From the NCBI RefSeq assembly GCF_003367395.1, contig NZ_CP031417.1, positions 2,976,001 to 3,040,000 of the forward strand: a DNA stretch of 64,000 bases, read 5' to 3'. The notes below the pieces were generated by a model. That model saw only the letters and a program-made list of their open reading frames with translations, ran no database searches and was not told the DNA's origin. Below are positions 14,608 through 24,280 of this stretch, piece after piece. The stretch comes from Pseudolabrys taiwanensis (GTDB lineage Bacteria; Pseudomonadota; Alphaproteobacteria; Rhizobiales; Xanthobacteraceae). The translations under genes were made by a program, and so were the position numbers. The first letter of the stretch is position 1; each line of letters starts with the position of its first letter.

Positions 14608-15069
14608 TTAGCGCTGCTCGGCGACCGCCACGCCCTCGATCTCGGCGTGCTTGGGACAGCAGGTCGTGACCCAGGCGGGCCCCAGATCGGCCAGCTCGGC
14701 CTCCAGGCATTCGACCTCCAGCCGCAGGACACCGCCGCCGGAAAAGAACAGGCTGACGACGCCGGAGGGCATATCGGTGGGAGCGAACTCGACCGCCAGA
14801 AGGTTATGGACGGTGTCCTTCCCGGCGGGGTTCATGTCCTTGCACTTGCAGGACTGAACGCGCTCGAAGCGCAGGGCCGCGCGGCGGCGGCGAAACTTGG
14901 GCTCATCGGCGTTGGCGCTTTCCCAATCGAAGCGATTGAGCGCGACCACGAAGCGCTTCTCCTGCGGCCGCCATAGGATGTCGGAAACCTTGACCACCGC
15001 ATCCTGCAGATGCGCCGAAGCGACTTGCAGGTCCTCCTCGTCGAGGACGATGAATTTGATCTGGTCCAT
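14608..15069 (-). CDS. DUF2948 family protein
   Basis: The 153-residue protein belongs to a small conserved alphaproteobacterial family of unknown function normally found between murA and hisD. Typical segments are MDQIKFIVLDEEDLQVASAH, then DAVVKVSDILWRPQEKRFVV, the LNRFDWE turn and the CKDMN with HNLLAVEF region. The start at 15069 is taken at MDQIKF rather than the upstream in-frame MISARG. Here murA is separated from it by two extra genes, a local insertion into a conserved block. Confidence 0.88.
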   Translation of the reverse strand: MDQIKFIVLDEEDLQVASAHLQDAVVKVSDILWRPQEKRFVVALNRFDWESANADEPKFRRRRAALRFERVQSCKCKDMNPAGKDTVHNLLAVEFAPTDMPSGVVSLFFSGGGVLRLEVECLEAELADLGPAWVTTCCPKHAEIEGVAVAEQR

Positions 15070-15150
15070 TTCCGTGCCCCTGGCGCTGATCACTCCTTCA
15101 TCACCGCTAATTAGGCAAGGCCCTGTGCAGCCGCAAGATGCGAGACGTAC

Positions 15151-15855
15151 TTAAGGGAAGGCCGGTTCGAGGCCCGCGGCCGTCCAGCGGGGCCGGTTCG
15201 CCGGGGCGGTAAAGGCGGCCAGCAAGGCCGCCGCTTCCGTCCCCACGGCGCTGTCGGCGGCGAGCGCCGCGGTATAGGTATTGGCGAAGTACAGGTCGCC
15301 CGGCAGCGGGCCGACCACCGTGACGCCCTTCACCGGCAAGGCCTCGCTGATGAAGGTGGTGCCGAGCGCGGCGCGCCCTTCCGCGATGATGACCGACACG
15401 TCGTGACCGCCTTTGCCGAGCACGGCTTTGGCGTCCACCTCATCGAGCAGGCCGAGCTTCTGCAGCAGGGCGGCAAACATGATGCCGCCGGTGCCGCCCG
15501 ACTTCGGGTTCGTATAGGCAAAGGTCGGCGCATTGCGCAGCGCCTGGATGAAGGCTTCAGGTGTCGAGATGTCCGGCGCCGGTTCGCCGTCCCGCACGAT
15601 GACGCCCATGACGCTGCGGCCGAGCGGCGTGACGCTGCCGGGTTTGACGTGGCCGAGCTTGTCGAGCTCGGCAATGCCGGCATCGGCGAGGATGATGAGA
15701 TCGGCCTTTTCGCCGTTCTTGATGCGGTCGCGCATCGAACCGGCGGTGCCGAAATTCAGATCGACCTTATGGCCGCTTGCGCGCTCGAATTCCGGCGCGA
15801 GTTGACGAACCACCGCCTCGACGGCGCCGGCGCTCATGACTTTAACCTGGACCAA
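15151..15855 (-). CDS. ModA-like substrate-binding domain protein without signal peptide
   Basis: The 234-residue protein has the type II periplasmic-binding fold of the molybdate-binding ModA group: MSAGAVEAVVRQLAPEFERA, FGTAGSMRDRIKNGEKADLI, and later NPKSGGTGGIMFAALLQKLG. The start is a TTG at 15855, seven bases after GGAGG. No export signal or lipobox is seen and no ABC permease or ATPase lies nearby, so it may work in the cytoplasm or be exported by another route. It is divergent from the protease-PLD gene, sharing a 174-base promoter region, and both interrupt the murA-DUF2948 block. Ligand unknown. Confidence 0.8.
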   Translation of the reverse strand: MVQVKVMSAGAVEAVVRQLAPEFERASGHKVDLNFGTAGSMRDRIKNGEKADLIILADAGIAELDKLGHVKPGSVTPLGRSVMGVIVRDGEPAPDISTPEAFIQALRNAPTFAYTNPKSGGTGGIMFAALLQKLGLLDEVDAKAVLGKGGHDVSVIIAEGRAALGTTFISEALPVKGVTVVGPLPGDLYFANTYTAALAADSAVGTEAAALLAAFTAPANRPRWTAAGLEPAFP

Positions 15856-16029
15856 CCTGTTACCTCCCCTGACGCCAGGGGATCGTGGCGGCGACCGGCC
15901 ACCAAGTCCAGCGCCGTCATGACAGCTTTAAGACAGTAAAAACTTCAAAAAACAATTGCAGGTTGCCGCGCATTGCCCTGTACTGGCGGCTGTAACGGCA
16001 TCAACGGGTCGGATGGTCGGGGGGCCACC

Positions 16030-18891
16030 ATGTTGATCGACAATTACCAACTGCAGCAGACACAGAAGCGTTTTGACGAGCGGACGGCGCAACGGAAGCG
16101 CAACGAGCGCCTGATCGAAGAACACCGGCCGCTGGAAGTCGACACGCCGGAGCGCGTGCAGCAGTTCCTCAAGCGGCGGGGATTGACCCTGTCGGCCGAC
16201 GGCACGCCGACCGTCGAAGCCTTGTCGACAGTCATGGCCGGTGAGACGGCGGGGTTGCCACCCGAGATCGCTCTCGAACGCCAGATCGGTGCGAGCGACC
16301 TCATGGGCGTGGCGTTCCTCGCGGAAGGCCTCCGCGTCGCCAACACGATCGCGCGCATCTGGATCAGCGTGCGCGACAGCCGTCCGGCAGGCTACGCCAC
16401 CGGCTTCATGGTGTCGCCGCGCCTGCTCATTACAAACCATCACGTTCTCGGCGACCCGATCGTCGCGCGCAACTCGCTCGCCGAATTCAATTACGAACGA
16501 CGCGGAGACGGCACCATCACGCAAGGTGTCAACTTCACGTTCGATCCCGACAAGTTCTTTTACGCCGACCGTGACCTCGACTACGCCTGCGTCGCTGTCG
16601 GCGCCCGGTCACGCGATGGCCGCGATCTTTCCACCTATGGCTATAACCTCCTCTCGGAGGACGAAGGCAAAGCCATCGCCGCGCAATGGGCGAACATCAT
16701 CCAGCATCCGAGCGGCGAGCCAAAACAGCTCAGCCTGCGCGAGAACCAGATCGTCGACGTCCTGCCGCAGTTCCTGCACTACAAGACCGATACGGCGCCC
16801 GGCTCGTCGGGCGCTCCGGTCTTCAACGACCGGTGGGAAATCGTCGCGCTGCATCACTCGGGCGTCTACGCCAAGACGGCCGATGGACGACCGATGGCGG
16901 TCGACGGCCAGCCCTGGCAGTCGTGGATGGGCGAAGACCGCATCAAGTGGGAGGCGAATGAAGGCGTCCGCATCAGCCGCCTCATCCAGCATCTGCGCGA
17001 TCAACTCCGCACCGATGCGCATCGGACTTTGTTCAATGAGATGCTCGCGCCATCGCAGGATGTCGTGCCGCTCGTCATCGGTTCCCCGCGCGAAGCCGCC
17101 ACGCAGGCGCCGCCGCAAGCCGCCATGACTGCGACCGTCGCCGAGGATGGCTCCGCCACATGGACCATACCGTTGACGGTCACGGTGAACGTCGGCGGCA
17201 AACCGGCCGCGCCGTCGATTGCGGCAGCGCCACCTGCCGCGGCCCCGTCACCGCTGCCCGCAGCGCCACCAGAGGCGCCGACGCCGCCAACGCCAGCCAC
17301 CACCGGCAAGAGCCCGAACGAGGTCCTGGCCGCCGCTCGCGCCGAACTCGGCCAACGCGGCAATGTCATGAGCGTGCGGCTCGGCTACGTGTTCGACAAA
17401 GGCCGCATCACCAGCGAACGCGCCCTCGTCGTCACCGTCCGCAAGAAGATGAGCAACGCCGACCTTCGCGTGGCCGGCGTCGAGGAATTGCCGGCGAGCT
17501 ATGGCGGCCTGAAGGTTCAGGTCAGCGATCCCACCATCGAAGAGCTGATCCTCGCCGACCAAGGCGTGCCGGCGCGCGAGGCGCTGGCGCTCAATCTGCC
17601 GAGCGTCGAGGAGATCACCTATACGCCGCCGCCAAGCCCCGGTCTGCAACGGGTAAAGGCGTCCATGACGGTCAACGCGCACTTAAGCCCCGACGCGGGA
17701 TGGACGCAGCTCTCGGCTTTCCTCGACGGCACGAAGAAGACCTTGACCGTCGGCATGTACGACTTCGGCGCCCCGCATATCGTCGATGCGGTCAAAAATG
17801 CCGGCACCGTCCGGGGCTTCAAGGAGATGCTGCTGACAATCCAGCCGGGGCAAAGCGTCGGCAGCGGCACCAAGGCCAACGATCTCAAAGACAAAGAGGT
17901 CGTGGATGAGCTGGAAGCCGCGCTCGGCGACAAATTCAAGGTCGCCTGGGTCAAAATCGGCGCGGTGAACGGCTGGGTCGCGAGTTCCTATCACATCAAG
18001 GTCGCGGTCCGCGACAAGTCGTCGTTCTGGCTGTCGAGCGGCAACTGGCAATCGTCGAACCAGCCGCCGGCAAACCCACTGGCGCTGCCGTGGAAGCGAT
18101 CATGGCTGTCGGAATATAACCGCGAATGGCACGCCATCGTCGACCATCCGGGGCTCGCCGCCGACTTCGAAAAGTACCTTCGCAACGATTACGATCACAA
18201 TATCGGCGGCGCCGAAGAGGCGATGATCCTGCCCGACCTTTTGATGCCGGCCGAAATGTTCATGCCGACCGCCACGGAGCGTGCGGCCGCGTTCAAGTAT
18301 TTCGAGCCTTTGATCGAAACCCGCGAGTTCGACGTCCAGCCTTTGCTCACGCCGGACAACTACCATGAGCACGTTCTATCGCTCATCGAGAGCGCGCAGG
18401 AGGAATTGCTGATCCAGAATCAGACTTTCAACACGCCGAAGCCGAACCACGCCAAGCTACGCGAACTGATGTCCGCCGTGCTCGACAAACAGCGCGCCGG
18501 CGTCAACGTGCGCGTCATCTTTCGCCTGCTGATGAAGGCCGATGCGCGCAAGAACCTGGAGGCGCTCCAGGACTTCGGCTTCGACATGAGCGCCATCCGC
18601 GTCCAGCGCAATTGCCACACCAAGGGCATCGTGGTGGACCGCCAGCGCGTGATGATCGGCAGCCAGAACTGGTCGGAGCAAGGCGTGTCGCTCAACCGCG
18701 ACGCCAGCCTGTTGTTCGAGGATGAAAAGCTCGCGAACTACTTCGCCAACGTATTCGAACACGACTGGGCCAACTTGGCGACCGACGATATCGACTCGGC
18801 TCCGTCCGGAGTTGAGCTCGCAACCGCGGAGGGCGCGGCGCCGCGCGGTATGGTCAAGGTCAGTATCGAGGAATATCTCGAGACCTTGTGA
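16030..18891 (+). CDS. trypsin-like serine protease fused to a phospholipase-D-type domain
   Basis: The 953-residue protein has a charged helical N-terminus (1 to 110), then a trypsin-like protease: His137 or His138 (LLITNHHVLGD), Asp184 (RDLDYACVAVG) and Ser260 (TAPGSSGAPVFN). A Pro/Ala-rich linker (390 to 427) leads to a second conserved region, then a PLD module with H655-x-K657-x4-D662 (YHIKVAVRDK, then SSGNW) and H863-x-K865-x4-D870 (CHTKGIVVDR, then GSQNWS). Both HKD motifs are complete. PLD folds of this type are lipases or nucleases. No signal peptide is seen, so it is probably cytoplasmic. A protease-activated effector is my inference. Start at 16030, behind GGGGGG. Confidence 0.88.
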   Translation: MLIDNYQLQQTQKRFDERTAQRKRNERLIEEHRPLEVDTPERVQQFLKRRGLTLSADGTPTVEALSTVMAGETAGLPPEIALERQIGASDLMGVAFLAEGLRVANTIARIWISVRDSRPAGYATGFMVSPRLLITNHHVLGDPIVARNSLAEFNYERRGDGTITQGVNFTFDPDKFFYADRDLDYACVAVGARSRDGRDLSTYGYNLLSEDEGKAIAAQWANIIQHPSGEPKQLSLRENQIVDVLPQFLHYKTDTAPGSSGAPVFNDRWEIVALHHSGVYAKTADGRPMAVDGQPWQSWMGEDRIKWEANEGVRISRLIQHLRDQLRTDAHRTLFNEMLAPSQDVVPLVIGSPREAATQAPPQAAMTATVAEDGSATWTIPLTVTVNVGGKPAAPSIAAAPPAAAPSPLPAAPPEAPTPPTPATTGKSPNEVLAAARAELGQRGNVMSVRLGYVFDKGRITSERALVVTVRKKMSNADLRVAGVEELPASYGGLKVQVSDPTIEELILADQGVPAREALALNLPSVEEITYTPPPSPGLQRVKASMTVNAHLSPDAGWTQLSAFLDGTKKTLTVGMYDFGAPHIVDAVKNAGTVRGFKEMLLTIQPGQSVGSGTKANDLKDKEVVDELEAALGDKFKVAWVKIGAVNGWVASSYHIKVAVRDKSSFWLSSGNWQSSNQPPANPLALPWKRSWLSEYNREWHAIVDHPGLAADFEKYLRNDYDHNIGGAEEAMILPDLLMPAEMFMPTATERAAAFKYFEPLIETREFDVQPLLTPDNYHEHVLSLIESAQEELLIQNQTFNTPKPNHAKLRELMSAVLDKQRAGVNVRVIFRLLMKADARKNLEALQDFGFDMSAIRVQRNCHTKGIVVDRQRVMIGSQNWSEQGVSLNRDASLLFEDEKLANYFANVFEHDWANLATDDIDSAPSGVELATAEGAAPRGMVKVSIEEYLETL

Positions 18892-19018
18892 AGCCTCTCT
18901 TTAGGGCGGGCAACGGCACGCGTTGCGCACCGTGCCCACCTCCTCAAAGTCTGCTTGTTTGAGACCCCGGTCGCGGGCCCGGCGGCTGCGCCGCCTTAGC
19001 CACCCTACGGGAGTTCGC

Positions 19019-20308
19019 TCAGTCGCTGATCCGCTCGATGGCCGCGCCGCAGGCGCCGAGCTTCTCTTCGAGCTTCTCGAAGCCGCGATCGAGATGATAG
19101 ACGCGGTTGACCATGGTCTCGCCTTCGGCGGCGAGGCCCGCGATCACCAGCGACACCGACGCGCGCAGATCCGTCGCCATCACCGGCGCGCCCTTGAGCT
19201 TGGCGACACCTTCGATGGTGGCGGTGTCGCCGTCGAGCGAGATGCGCGCGCCGAGACGCGCCAGTTCCTGCACGTGCATGAAACGATTTTCGAAGATCGT
19301 TTCGGTGATGTGCGAGGTGCCCTTGGCCTTGGTCATCAGCGCCATCAACTGCGCCTGCAGATCGGTCGGGAAGCCGGGGAACGGCTGCGTCGTCACCTGC
19401 ACCGGATTGAGTCCGGCGCCGTTGCGCGCGACGCGGATGCCTTCGTTGGTCGGCGTGATCGTGACGCCGGCCTCCGTCAGCACGTCGAGCGCCGACTGCA
19501 ACAGATCGGGCCGCGTGTTCTGCAGCAGCACGTCGCCGCCGGCCATCGCGACGGCCATGGCATAGGTGCCGGTCTCGATACGGTCGGGCAGCACGGCGTG
19601 ACGCGTGCCGGACAGCTTGGCGACGCCCTCCACGACAATGCGGGAGGTGCCGGCGCCGGAAATCTTGGCGCCCATCTTGTTGAGGCAGTCGGCGACGTCG
19701 ACCACTTCCGGCTCGCGCGCCGCATTCTCGATCACGGTGGTGCCGCGGGCGAGCGAGGCCGCCATCAGCGCGGTATGCGTGCCGCCGACAGTGACCTTGG
19801 GAAAGGCGATCTCGCCGCCGCGCAGGCCGTTCTTGGCGCGGGCGATGACATAGCCGCCTTCGATCTCGATCTCGGCGCCCAATTTCTCCAGCGACATGAT
19901 GAGGAGGTCGACCGGGCGGGTGCCGATGGCGCAGCCGCCCGGCATCGAGACTTTGGCTTCGCCCATGCGCGCGACCAGCGGCGCAATCACCCAGAAGCTG
20001 GCGCGCATCTTCGACACGAGCTCATAGGGCGCGGTGGTGTCGACGATGGTTTTCGCGGACAGCGTGATCGTGCGGCCGGCGTTGGGGTCGTCGCCCAGAC
20101 GCTTGCCGTTGATCATCACGTCGACGCCGTGATTGCCGAGGATGCGCTGGAGCTGGATGACGTCGGCCAGCCGCGGCACATTTTCCAGAATGAGCGGCTC
20201 GTCGGTGAGCAGCCCCGCGATCATCAAAGGAAGCGTGGCATTCTTGGCGCCGGAAATCGGAATAGTTCCGTTCAGACGCTGCCCGCCGACGATGCGTATC
20301 CGATCCAT
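19019..20308 (-). CDS. murA: UDP-N-acetylglucosamine 1-carboxyvinyltransferase
   Basis: The 429-residue enzyme makes the first committed step of peptidoglycan synthesis, transferring enolpyruvate from phosphoenolpyruvate to UDP-GlcNAc. Catalytic Cys126 is present in [15 protein letters not shown], so the enzyme should be fosfomycin-sensitive. Other landmarks are [20 protein letters not shown] at the N-terminus with the catalytic Lys, the [10 protein letters not shown] block and [15 protein letters not shown]. It is complete and of normal length. It normally heads the block with DUF2948 and hisD on the same strand; here the protease-PLD gene converges on it. Confidence 0.97.
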   Translation of the reverse strand: MDRIRIVGGQRLNGTIPISGAKNATLPLMIAGLLTDEPLILENVPRLADVIQLQRILGNHGVDVMINGKRLGDDPNAGRTITLSAKTIVDTTAPYELVSKMRASFWVIAPLVARMGEAKVSMPGGCAIGTRPVDLLIMSLEKLGAEIEIEGGYVIARAKNGLRGGEIAFPKVTVGGTHTALMAASLARGTTVIENAAREPEVVDVADCLNKMGAKISGAGTSRIVVEGVAKLSGTRHAVLPDRIETGTYAMAVAMAGGDVLLQNTRPDLLQSALDVLTEAGVTITPTNEGIRVARNGAGLNPVQVTTQPFPGFPTDLQAQLMALMTKAKGTSHITETIFENRFMHVQELARLGARISLDGDTATIEGVAKLKGAPVMATDLRASVSLVIAGLAAEGETMVNRVYHLDRGFEKLEEKLGACGAAIERISD

Positions 20309-20462
20309 CTTGTCGCCCCGCGCTGCGTAAAGCGGCTTTTCCTCAGCCTGGCCGATCTATGGACCGGGGCCGCCCGCCTGCAAAGCCCGAAATTACGCGG
20401 GGGTTACCAGGAACGCCGGGCAAATACGGCGAAACTCCGGCCAAGCGGTAGGCCGGTCGGTG

Positions 20463-20630
20463 CTACTTGGCCGAATCGGCGGCCTCCGCACCCGATTCGG
20501 GGGCCTCGGCCCCTGTCGCCTCTTCCCGGCCCCGCTCCTGCGCCTTGCGCCGGCGCAGGTTCTCCCGGAGCGCCGCCTTGAGCCGCTCCTTGCGGGGGTC
20601 CGGTTTACCTTTATTGCCGGTGGTCGCCAT
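20463..20630 (-). CDS. small conserved basic protein upstream of murA (55 aa)
   Basis: This short ORF encodes MATTGNKGKPDPRKERLKAA followed by LRENLRRRKAQERGREEATG and an acidic tail. A short Lys/Arg-rich helix with DPRKERLKxALREN and RRKAQ is familiar as a small conserved protein next to murA in Bradyrhizobium relatives; function unknown. The charge split (basic helix, acidic tail) would suit nucleic-acid or ribosome binding, which is only a guess. It is on the murA strand, 154 bases upstream, and could be the first gene of that unit. Confidence 0.65.
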   Translation of the reverse strand: MATTGNKGKPDPRKERLKAALRENLRRRKAQERGREEATGAEAPESGAEAADSAK

Positions 20631-20743
20631 GAGTTCACTTATCCAAGGCGCCGGCGGGCGCGCAAGGCGCGCCTTTGCCTTGCGTCACGGGGGAGCGTGT
20701 GGCAGTAACGCCGCGGTTCGGACCCGTTCGGGGCCGCCCGTTC

Positions 20744-20818
20744 GCTGCCGTAGCTCAGTGGTAGAGCACCTCATTGGTAATGAGGAGGTCGAGTGTTCAA
20801 TCCACTCCGGCAGCACCA
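20744..20818 (+). tRNA. tRNA-Thr (GGT)
   Basis: The sequence forms a full cloverleaf: acceptor GCTGCCG with CGGCAGC, D arm GCTC/GAGC, anticodon stem CCTCA/TGAGG around TTGGTAA (anticodon GGT), T arm GAGTG TTCAATC CACTC, and an encoded CCA at 20816 to 20818. It stands alone between the small murA-upstream gene and kdpE. Confidence 0.97.
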
Positions 20819-20866
20819 GTCGCTTCCGCGGCTTTAGGCGGCGTTGTTGCCGCCGCCGCCCGGCCC

Positions 20867-21556
20867 TCAGCTTTCCGCGATGCGGTAGCCGATGCCCGGC
20901 TCGGTGAGCACGATGCGCGGGTCGTCGGGCTTCTCTTCGATCTTCTGGCGCAGCTGGCCGATATAGACGCGCAGATATTGCGTATCCTCGGTATGCGCCG
21001 GTCCCCACACCGCGGCGAGGATCTGCTTGTGGGTGATGACGCGCCCGGCATGGCGCGCCAGAAACGACAACAGCTCGAACTCCTTCGGCGTCAGCTTCAA
21101 CTCCGCGCCGGCGCGCGTCGCGCGGCGGCGCACCGCATCGACCTCGAGATCGCCGACGCGCAGCACCGGGATCTCCGCCTTGCGCTGCAGGCGGTGCCGC
21201 AGCGCGGCGCGCATGCGCGCCATCAGCTCGCCGATGTTGAACGGCTTGTTGACGTAATCGTCGGCGCCGAGATCGAGCGACTCGATCTTCTCGGCTTCGC
21301 GCTCGCGCGCCGACAAGACGACGACCGGCACGTCCGACCATTCGCGCGCACGACGGATCACATCCTTGCCGTCGCCGTCCGGCAACCCGAGATCGAGCAG
21401 CACGATGTCCGGCGTATCCGCGGCGATGCGCTTGATCGCTTCGGCCACCGTGCCGGCACTCGCCATCTCGTAATTGTTGGCCTCGAGCGCGGGCTTGAGG
21501 AAGCGCAGGATCGCCGCCTCGTCGTCGACGACCAGGACGCGGGTCTTCGCGCTCAT
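20867..21556 (-). CDS. kdpE: KDP operon response regulator KdpE
   Basis: The 229-residue OmpR-type regulator has a receiver domain with phospho-acceptor Asp55 (DIVLLDLGLPD), acidic pair D11-D12, Thr/Ser and Lys105-region signature VNKPF, and a winged-helix DNA-binding domain ending VYIGQLRQKIEEKP...TEPGIGYRI. It should activate kdp transcription when potassium is scarce. Its start overlaps the kdpD stop by four bases. It is the last gene of the minus-strand order kdpF-A-B-C-D-E. Confidence 0.95.
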   Translation of the reverse strand: MSAKTRVLVVDDEAAILRFLKPALEANNYEMASAGTVAEAIKRIAADTPDIVLLDLGLPDGDGKDVIRRAREWSDVPVVVLSAREREAEKIESLDLGADDYVNKPFNIGELMARMRAALRHRLQRKAEIPVLRVGDLEVDAVRRRATRAGAELKLTPKEFELLSFLARHAGRVITHKQILAAVWGPAHTEDTQYLRVYIGQLRQKIEEKPDDPRIVLTEPGIGYRIAES

Positions 21557-24237
21557 GCCCCGGCCTGCTCGCGCGGGAAGGCCAAGGCAAAGCGTGCGCC
21601 GCGGCCGCCGGCAACCGGGGTCTCGACGTCGATCGCGCCGCCATGCGCCGCCATGATGCCCTTGGCGATGGCGAGGCCGAGGCCGGTGCTCTGGCTGCCG
21701 TCGGCGCGTGTCATGCTGTGGTCCGTTCCCTTGGCGAACTTGTCGAAGATATGCGGCAGCACGTCCGGCGCAATGCCGGGGCCATCGTCGGCGATGCGCA
21801 AGGTTACGCGATCCGGGCTGACAATGGCATCGATCACGACACGCGTTTCCTTCGGCGTATAGACGAGCGCGTTGGCGACGACGTTGCCGATCGCCTGCTC
21901 GGCCAGGGTCGCATCGGCCCTTACCAGCGGCAGGTCGGCGGGCAGCTCGACTGCGATCGTCTGGCGTGCGCCGCGGCGGCGCGCCGCACCGACGACCCGG
22001 TCGACGACGTCCCGTAGATCGATCCAGTCACGCCGCAGTTCCAGCGCGCCGGCATCGATGCGGGTGATGGCGAGCAGATTGCGCACCATCTCGTCGAGGT
22101 CTTCGGTCTCCTGCTTGATCTGCCCGAGCAGGTCCTTCTTGGTCGCGCCGTCCAGCTTGTCGCCGTAGTCCAGCAGGCTCGTCGCCGCGCCGAGAATGGA
22201 GGACAACGGCGTGCGGAAGTCGTGCGAGATCGATGCCAGCAAGGTGTTACGCACGCGTTCGGTTTCGGTGGCGGTCCTCGCGTTGACCATCTCGCGCGCG
22301 AGCGACGCCCGGTCGAGCGCCGCCGCCGTCTGCTCCGACAGGGTATCGAGCAACGCGCGCGCTTCCGAATCGAGCGGGCCCGTGTCGCCTTCCTTGCCGA
22401 CGCCGATGACGCCGAGGCTCTTGTCGCCGATGCGCAGGGGCACGAAGTACCATGGGATGATCGGCAAGGTGCCGGTGTCGGCACCGGCCGGCTCGCCATG
22501 GCTGAAGGCCCAGCGCGCCGCGGTCGCGGCGGCGGCGTCGAGTTCGTCCTCCGGCGGCCACGCAGCGGTCAGCGCCAATTCGTCGCCCTGCGCCAGGAGC
22601 ACCACGACCGGCCGCGCCAGACTGGCGTGGATCTCGCTCGCCGCGCCTTCGGCCAGCGCATCCTGCGTCGCAAGCCCCGACATGCGGCGGGTGAACTCGT
22701 AAAGCCGGCGCATCGCACGCACCCGGTTTGCCGCCACGCGCGCCTGATCGCGGACGCGGCCGGCCATGGCCGAGGACACGACGGCGATGAGCAGGAAGAT
22801 GACGAGCGCGAGCAGTTCGTACGGCTCGGCGACGGTGAAGGTGTAGAGCGGCGGGATGAAGAAGAAGTTGTAGACGGCGAACGACAGAAGCGAGGCATAA
22901 ATCGCCGGCCAGATGCCGAAGTTGATGGCGGTGAACAGCACCGCCAGCATGAAGATCATCGACAGGTTGGGAAGCGGCGTGAGCGAGGTGAGGACCTCGC
23001 CGACGCCGAGTGCCCCCGCCACCGCGAGCGTCGCATAGATGAAGTGCAACGGGCGCGGCGCCAGCCACCGCCAGCGGCGCTTGCCCGGCTCCGCCGGCGC
23101 CTCCGACTCACGCGTCACCAGATGAATGGCGATGTCTTGCGTACGCCGCACCAGCTCGTGCGGCAGCGAGCGCCGCAACAGCTCGTTGAAGAAGCCGCCG
23201 CGCGAGCGGCCAATGACGATCTGCGTGACGTTCTCGAACTTGGCGAAGCGCAGCAGCTCGGCCGGCAGATCCGGCCCCGTGAGCGTCTGCGTCTCCGCTC
23301 CCAGGCTCTGCGCCAAAGCCATCGCGTCGTCGAGCCGCTGGCGCTGCACGTTGTCGAGCACCGTCCCCGGCCGCTCGACCGTCACCGCCATCCACGGCGC
23401 ATCCATCAGGTCGGCCATGCGCTTGGCGGTGCGCACGACCGTCGGCGAGATCGGGTCGGGGCCGATGCAAGCGAGAATGCGCTCGCCCGCGGCCCATGGC
23501 CCTTCGATCGCCTGCGCCTGCATGCGCTCGATCAGCGACGCATCGACCCGCTCGGCGGCGCGCCGCAGCGCCAGTTCGCGCAGCGCCGTCAGGTTCTGCG
23601 GCTTGAAGAAATGCTCGACCGCGCGCGCGGCCGTGTCCTGGACGTAGACCTTGCCCTCGGCCAGACGCTTGAGCAGTTCGTCCGGCGGAAAGTCGACCAG
23701 CACGACCTCGTCCGCCTTGTCGAACACGGTGTCGGGCACGGTCTCCCGCACGCGCACCTTGCTGATCTTCTGGACGACGTCGTTGAGGCTTTCGAGATGC
23801 TGGATGTTGAGCGTGGTCCAGACGTCGATACCGGCATTGAGCAGTTCGTCGACGTCCTGCCAGCGCTTGGGATGCCGGCTGCCGGGCACATTGGTGTGCG
23901 CATACTCATCGACCAGCAGCAGGTTCGGCCGCCGCGCCAGCGCGGCATCGATGTCGAACTCGTGCACGATCTGGTTGCGGTAGACGATCGACTTGCGTGG
24001 CAGCACCTCGAGACCGACGACAAGCTGCTCGGTTTCGCGGCGGCCATGCGTCTCGATCAGGCCGGCGACGACGTCACGCCCGCCCGCGCGCTCGCTGTGC
24101 GCGGCGGTGAGCATGGCGTAGGTCTTGCCGACGCCCGGCGCCGCGCCCAGAAAAATCTTCAGCCGGCCCCGGCCTTCTTTCTTGACCAGGGCCAGCAACG
24201 CATCCGGCGAAGCTCTTTGCGTCTCGTCGCTCGCCAT
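21553..24237 (-). CDS. kdpD: potassium-sensing histidine kinase KdpD
   Basis: The 894-residue sensor has the KdpD N-terminal domain with Walker A FLGAAPGVGKTYAML (about 29 to 43), the USP-like domain (to about 370, with IVIGRSRGGFFNELLRRS), four membrane helices around 395 to 500, a GAF domain, the phospho-acceptor His672 (SISHDFRTPLSSIL), and the ATPase boxes NVVANALVYTP and STGLGLAIAKG. All parts are intact. It phosphorylates KdpE under potassium limitation. A palindromic repeat lies between its start and kdpC. Confidence 0.96.
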   Translation of the reverse strand: MASDETQRASPDALLALVKKEGRGRLKIFLGAAPGVGKTYAMLTAAHSERAGGRDVVAGLIETHGRRETEQLVVGLEVLPRKSIVYRNQIVHEFDIDAALARRPNLLLVDEYAHTNVPGSRHPKRWQDVDELLNAGIDVWTTLNIQHLESLNDVVQKISKVRVRETVPDTVFDKADEVVLVDFPPDELLKRLAEGKVYVQDTAARAVEHFFKPQNLTALRELALRRAAERVDASLIERMQAQAIEGPWAAGERILACIGPDPISPTVVRTAKRMADLMDAPWMAVTVERPGTVLDNVQRQRLDDAMALAQSLGAETQTLTGPDLPAELLRFAKFENVTQIVIGRSRGGFFNELLRRSLPHELVRRTQDIAIHLVTRESEAPAEPGKRRWRWLAPRPLHFIYATLAVAGALGVGEVLTSLTPLPNLSMIFMLAVLFTAINFGIWPAIYASLLSFAVYNFFFIPPLYTFTVAEPYELLALVIFLLIAVVSSAMAGRVRDQARVAANRVRAMRRLYEFTRRMSGLATQDALAEGAASEIHASLARPVVVLLAQGDELALTAAWPPEDELDAAAATAARWAFSHGEPAGADTGTLPIIPWYFVPLRIGDKSLGVIGVGKEGDTGPLDSEARALLDTLSEQTAAALDRASLAREMVNARTATETERVRNTLLASISHDFRTPLSSILGAATSLLDYGDKLDGATKKDLLGQIKQETEDLDEMVRNLLAITRIDAGALELRRDWIDLRDVVDRVVGAARRRGARQTIAVELPADLPLVRADATLAEQAIGNVVANALVYTPKETRVVIDAIVSPDRVTLRIADDGPGIAPDVLPHIFDKFAKGTDHSMTRADGSQSTGLGLAIAKGIMAAHGGAIDVETPVAGGRGARFALAFPREQAGA

Positions 24238-24280
24238 ATGGTCCCTTGAAGACTGCCTCCGTAAGCGCGTCCAACGACGC

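Noticed and set aside
18923..20581. 552-residue plus-strand frame
   Set aside because: It is the antisense of murA; composition rich in His, Arg, Gly and Asp without motifs, as expected for the complement of a GC-rich gene.
22222..24249. 675-residue plus-strand frame
   Set aside because: It lies wholly opposite kdpD and has the usual His/Arg/Asp-rich composition of an antisense shadow.
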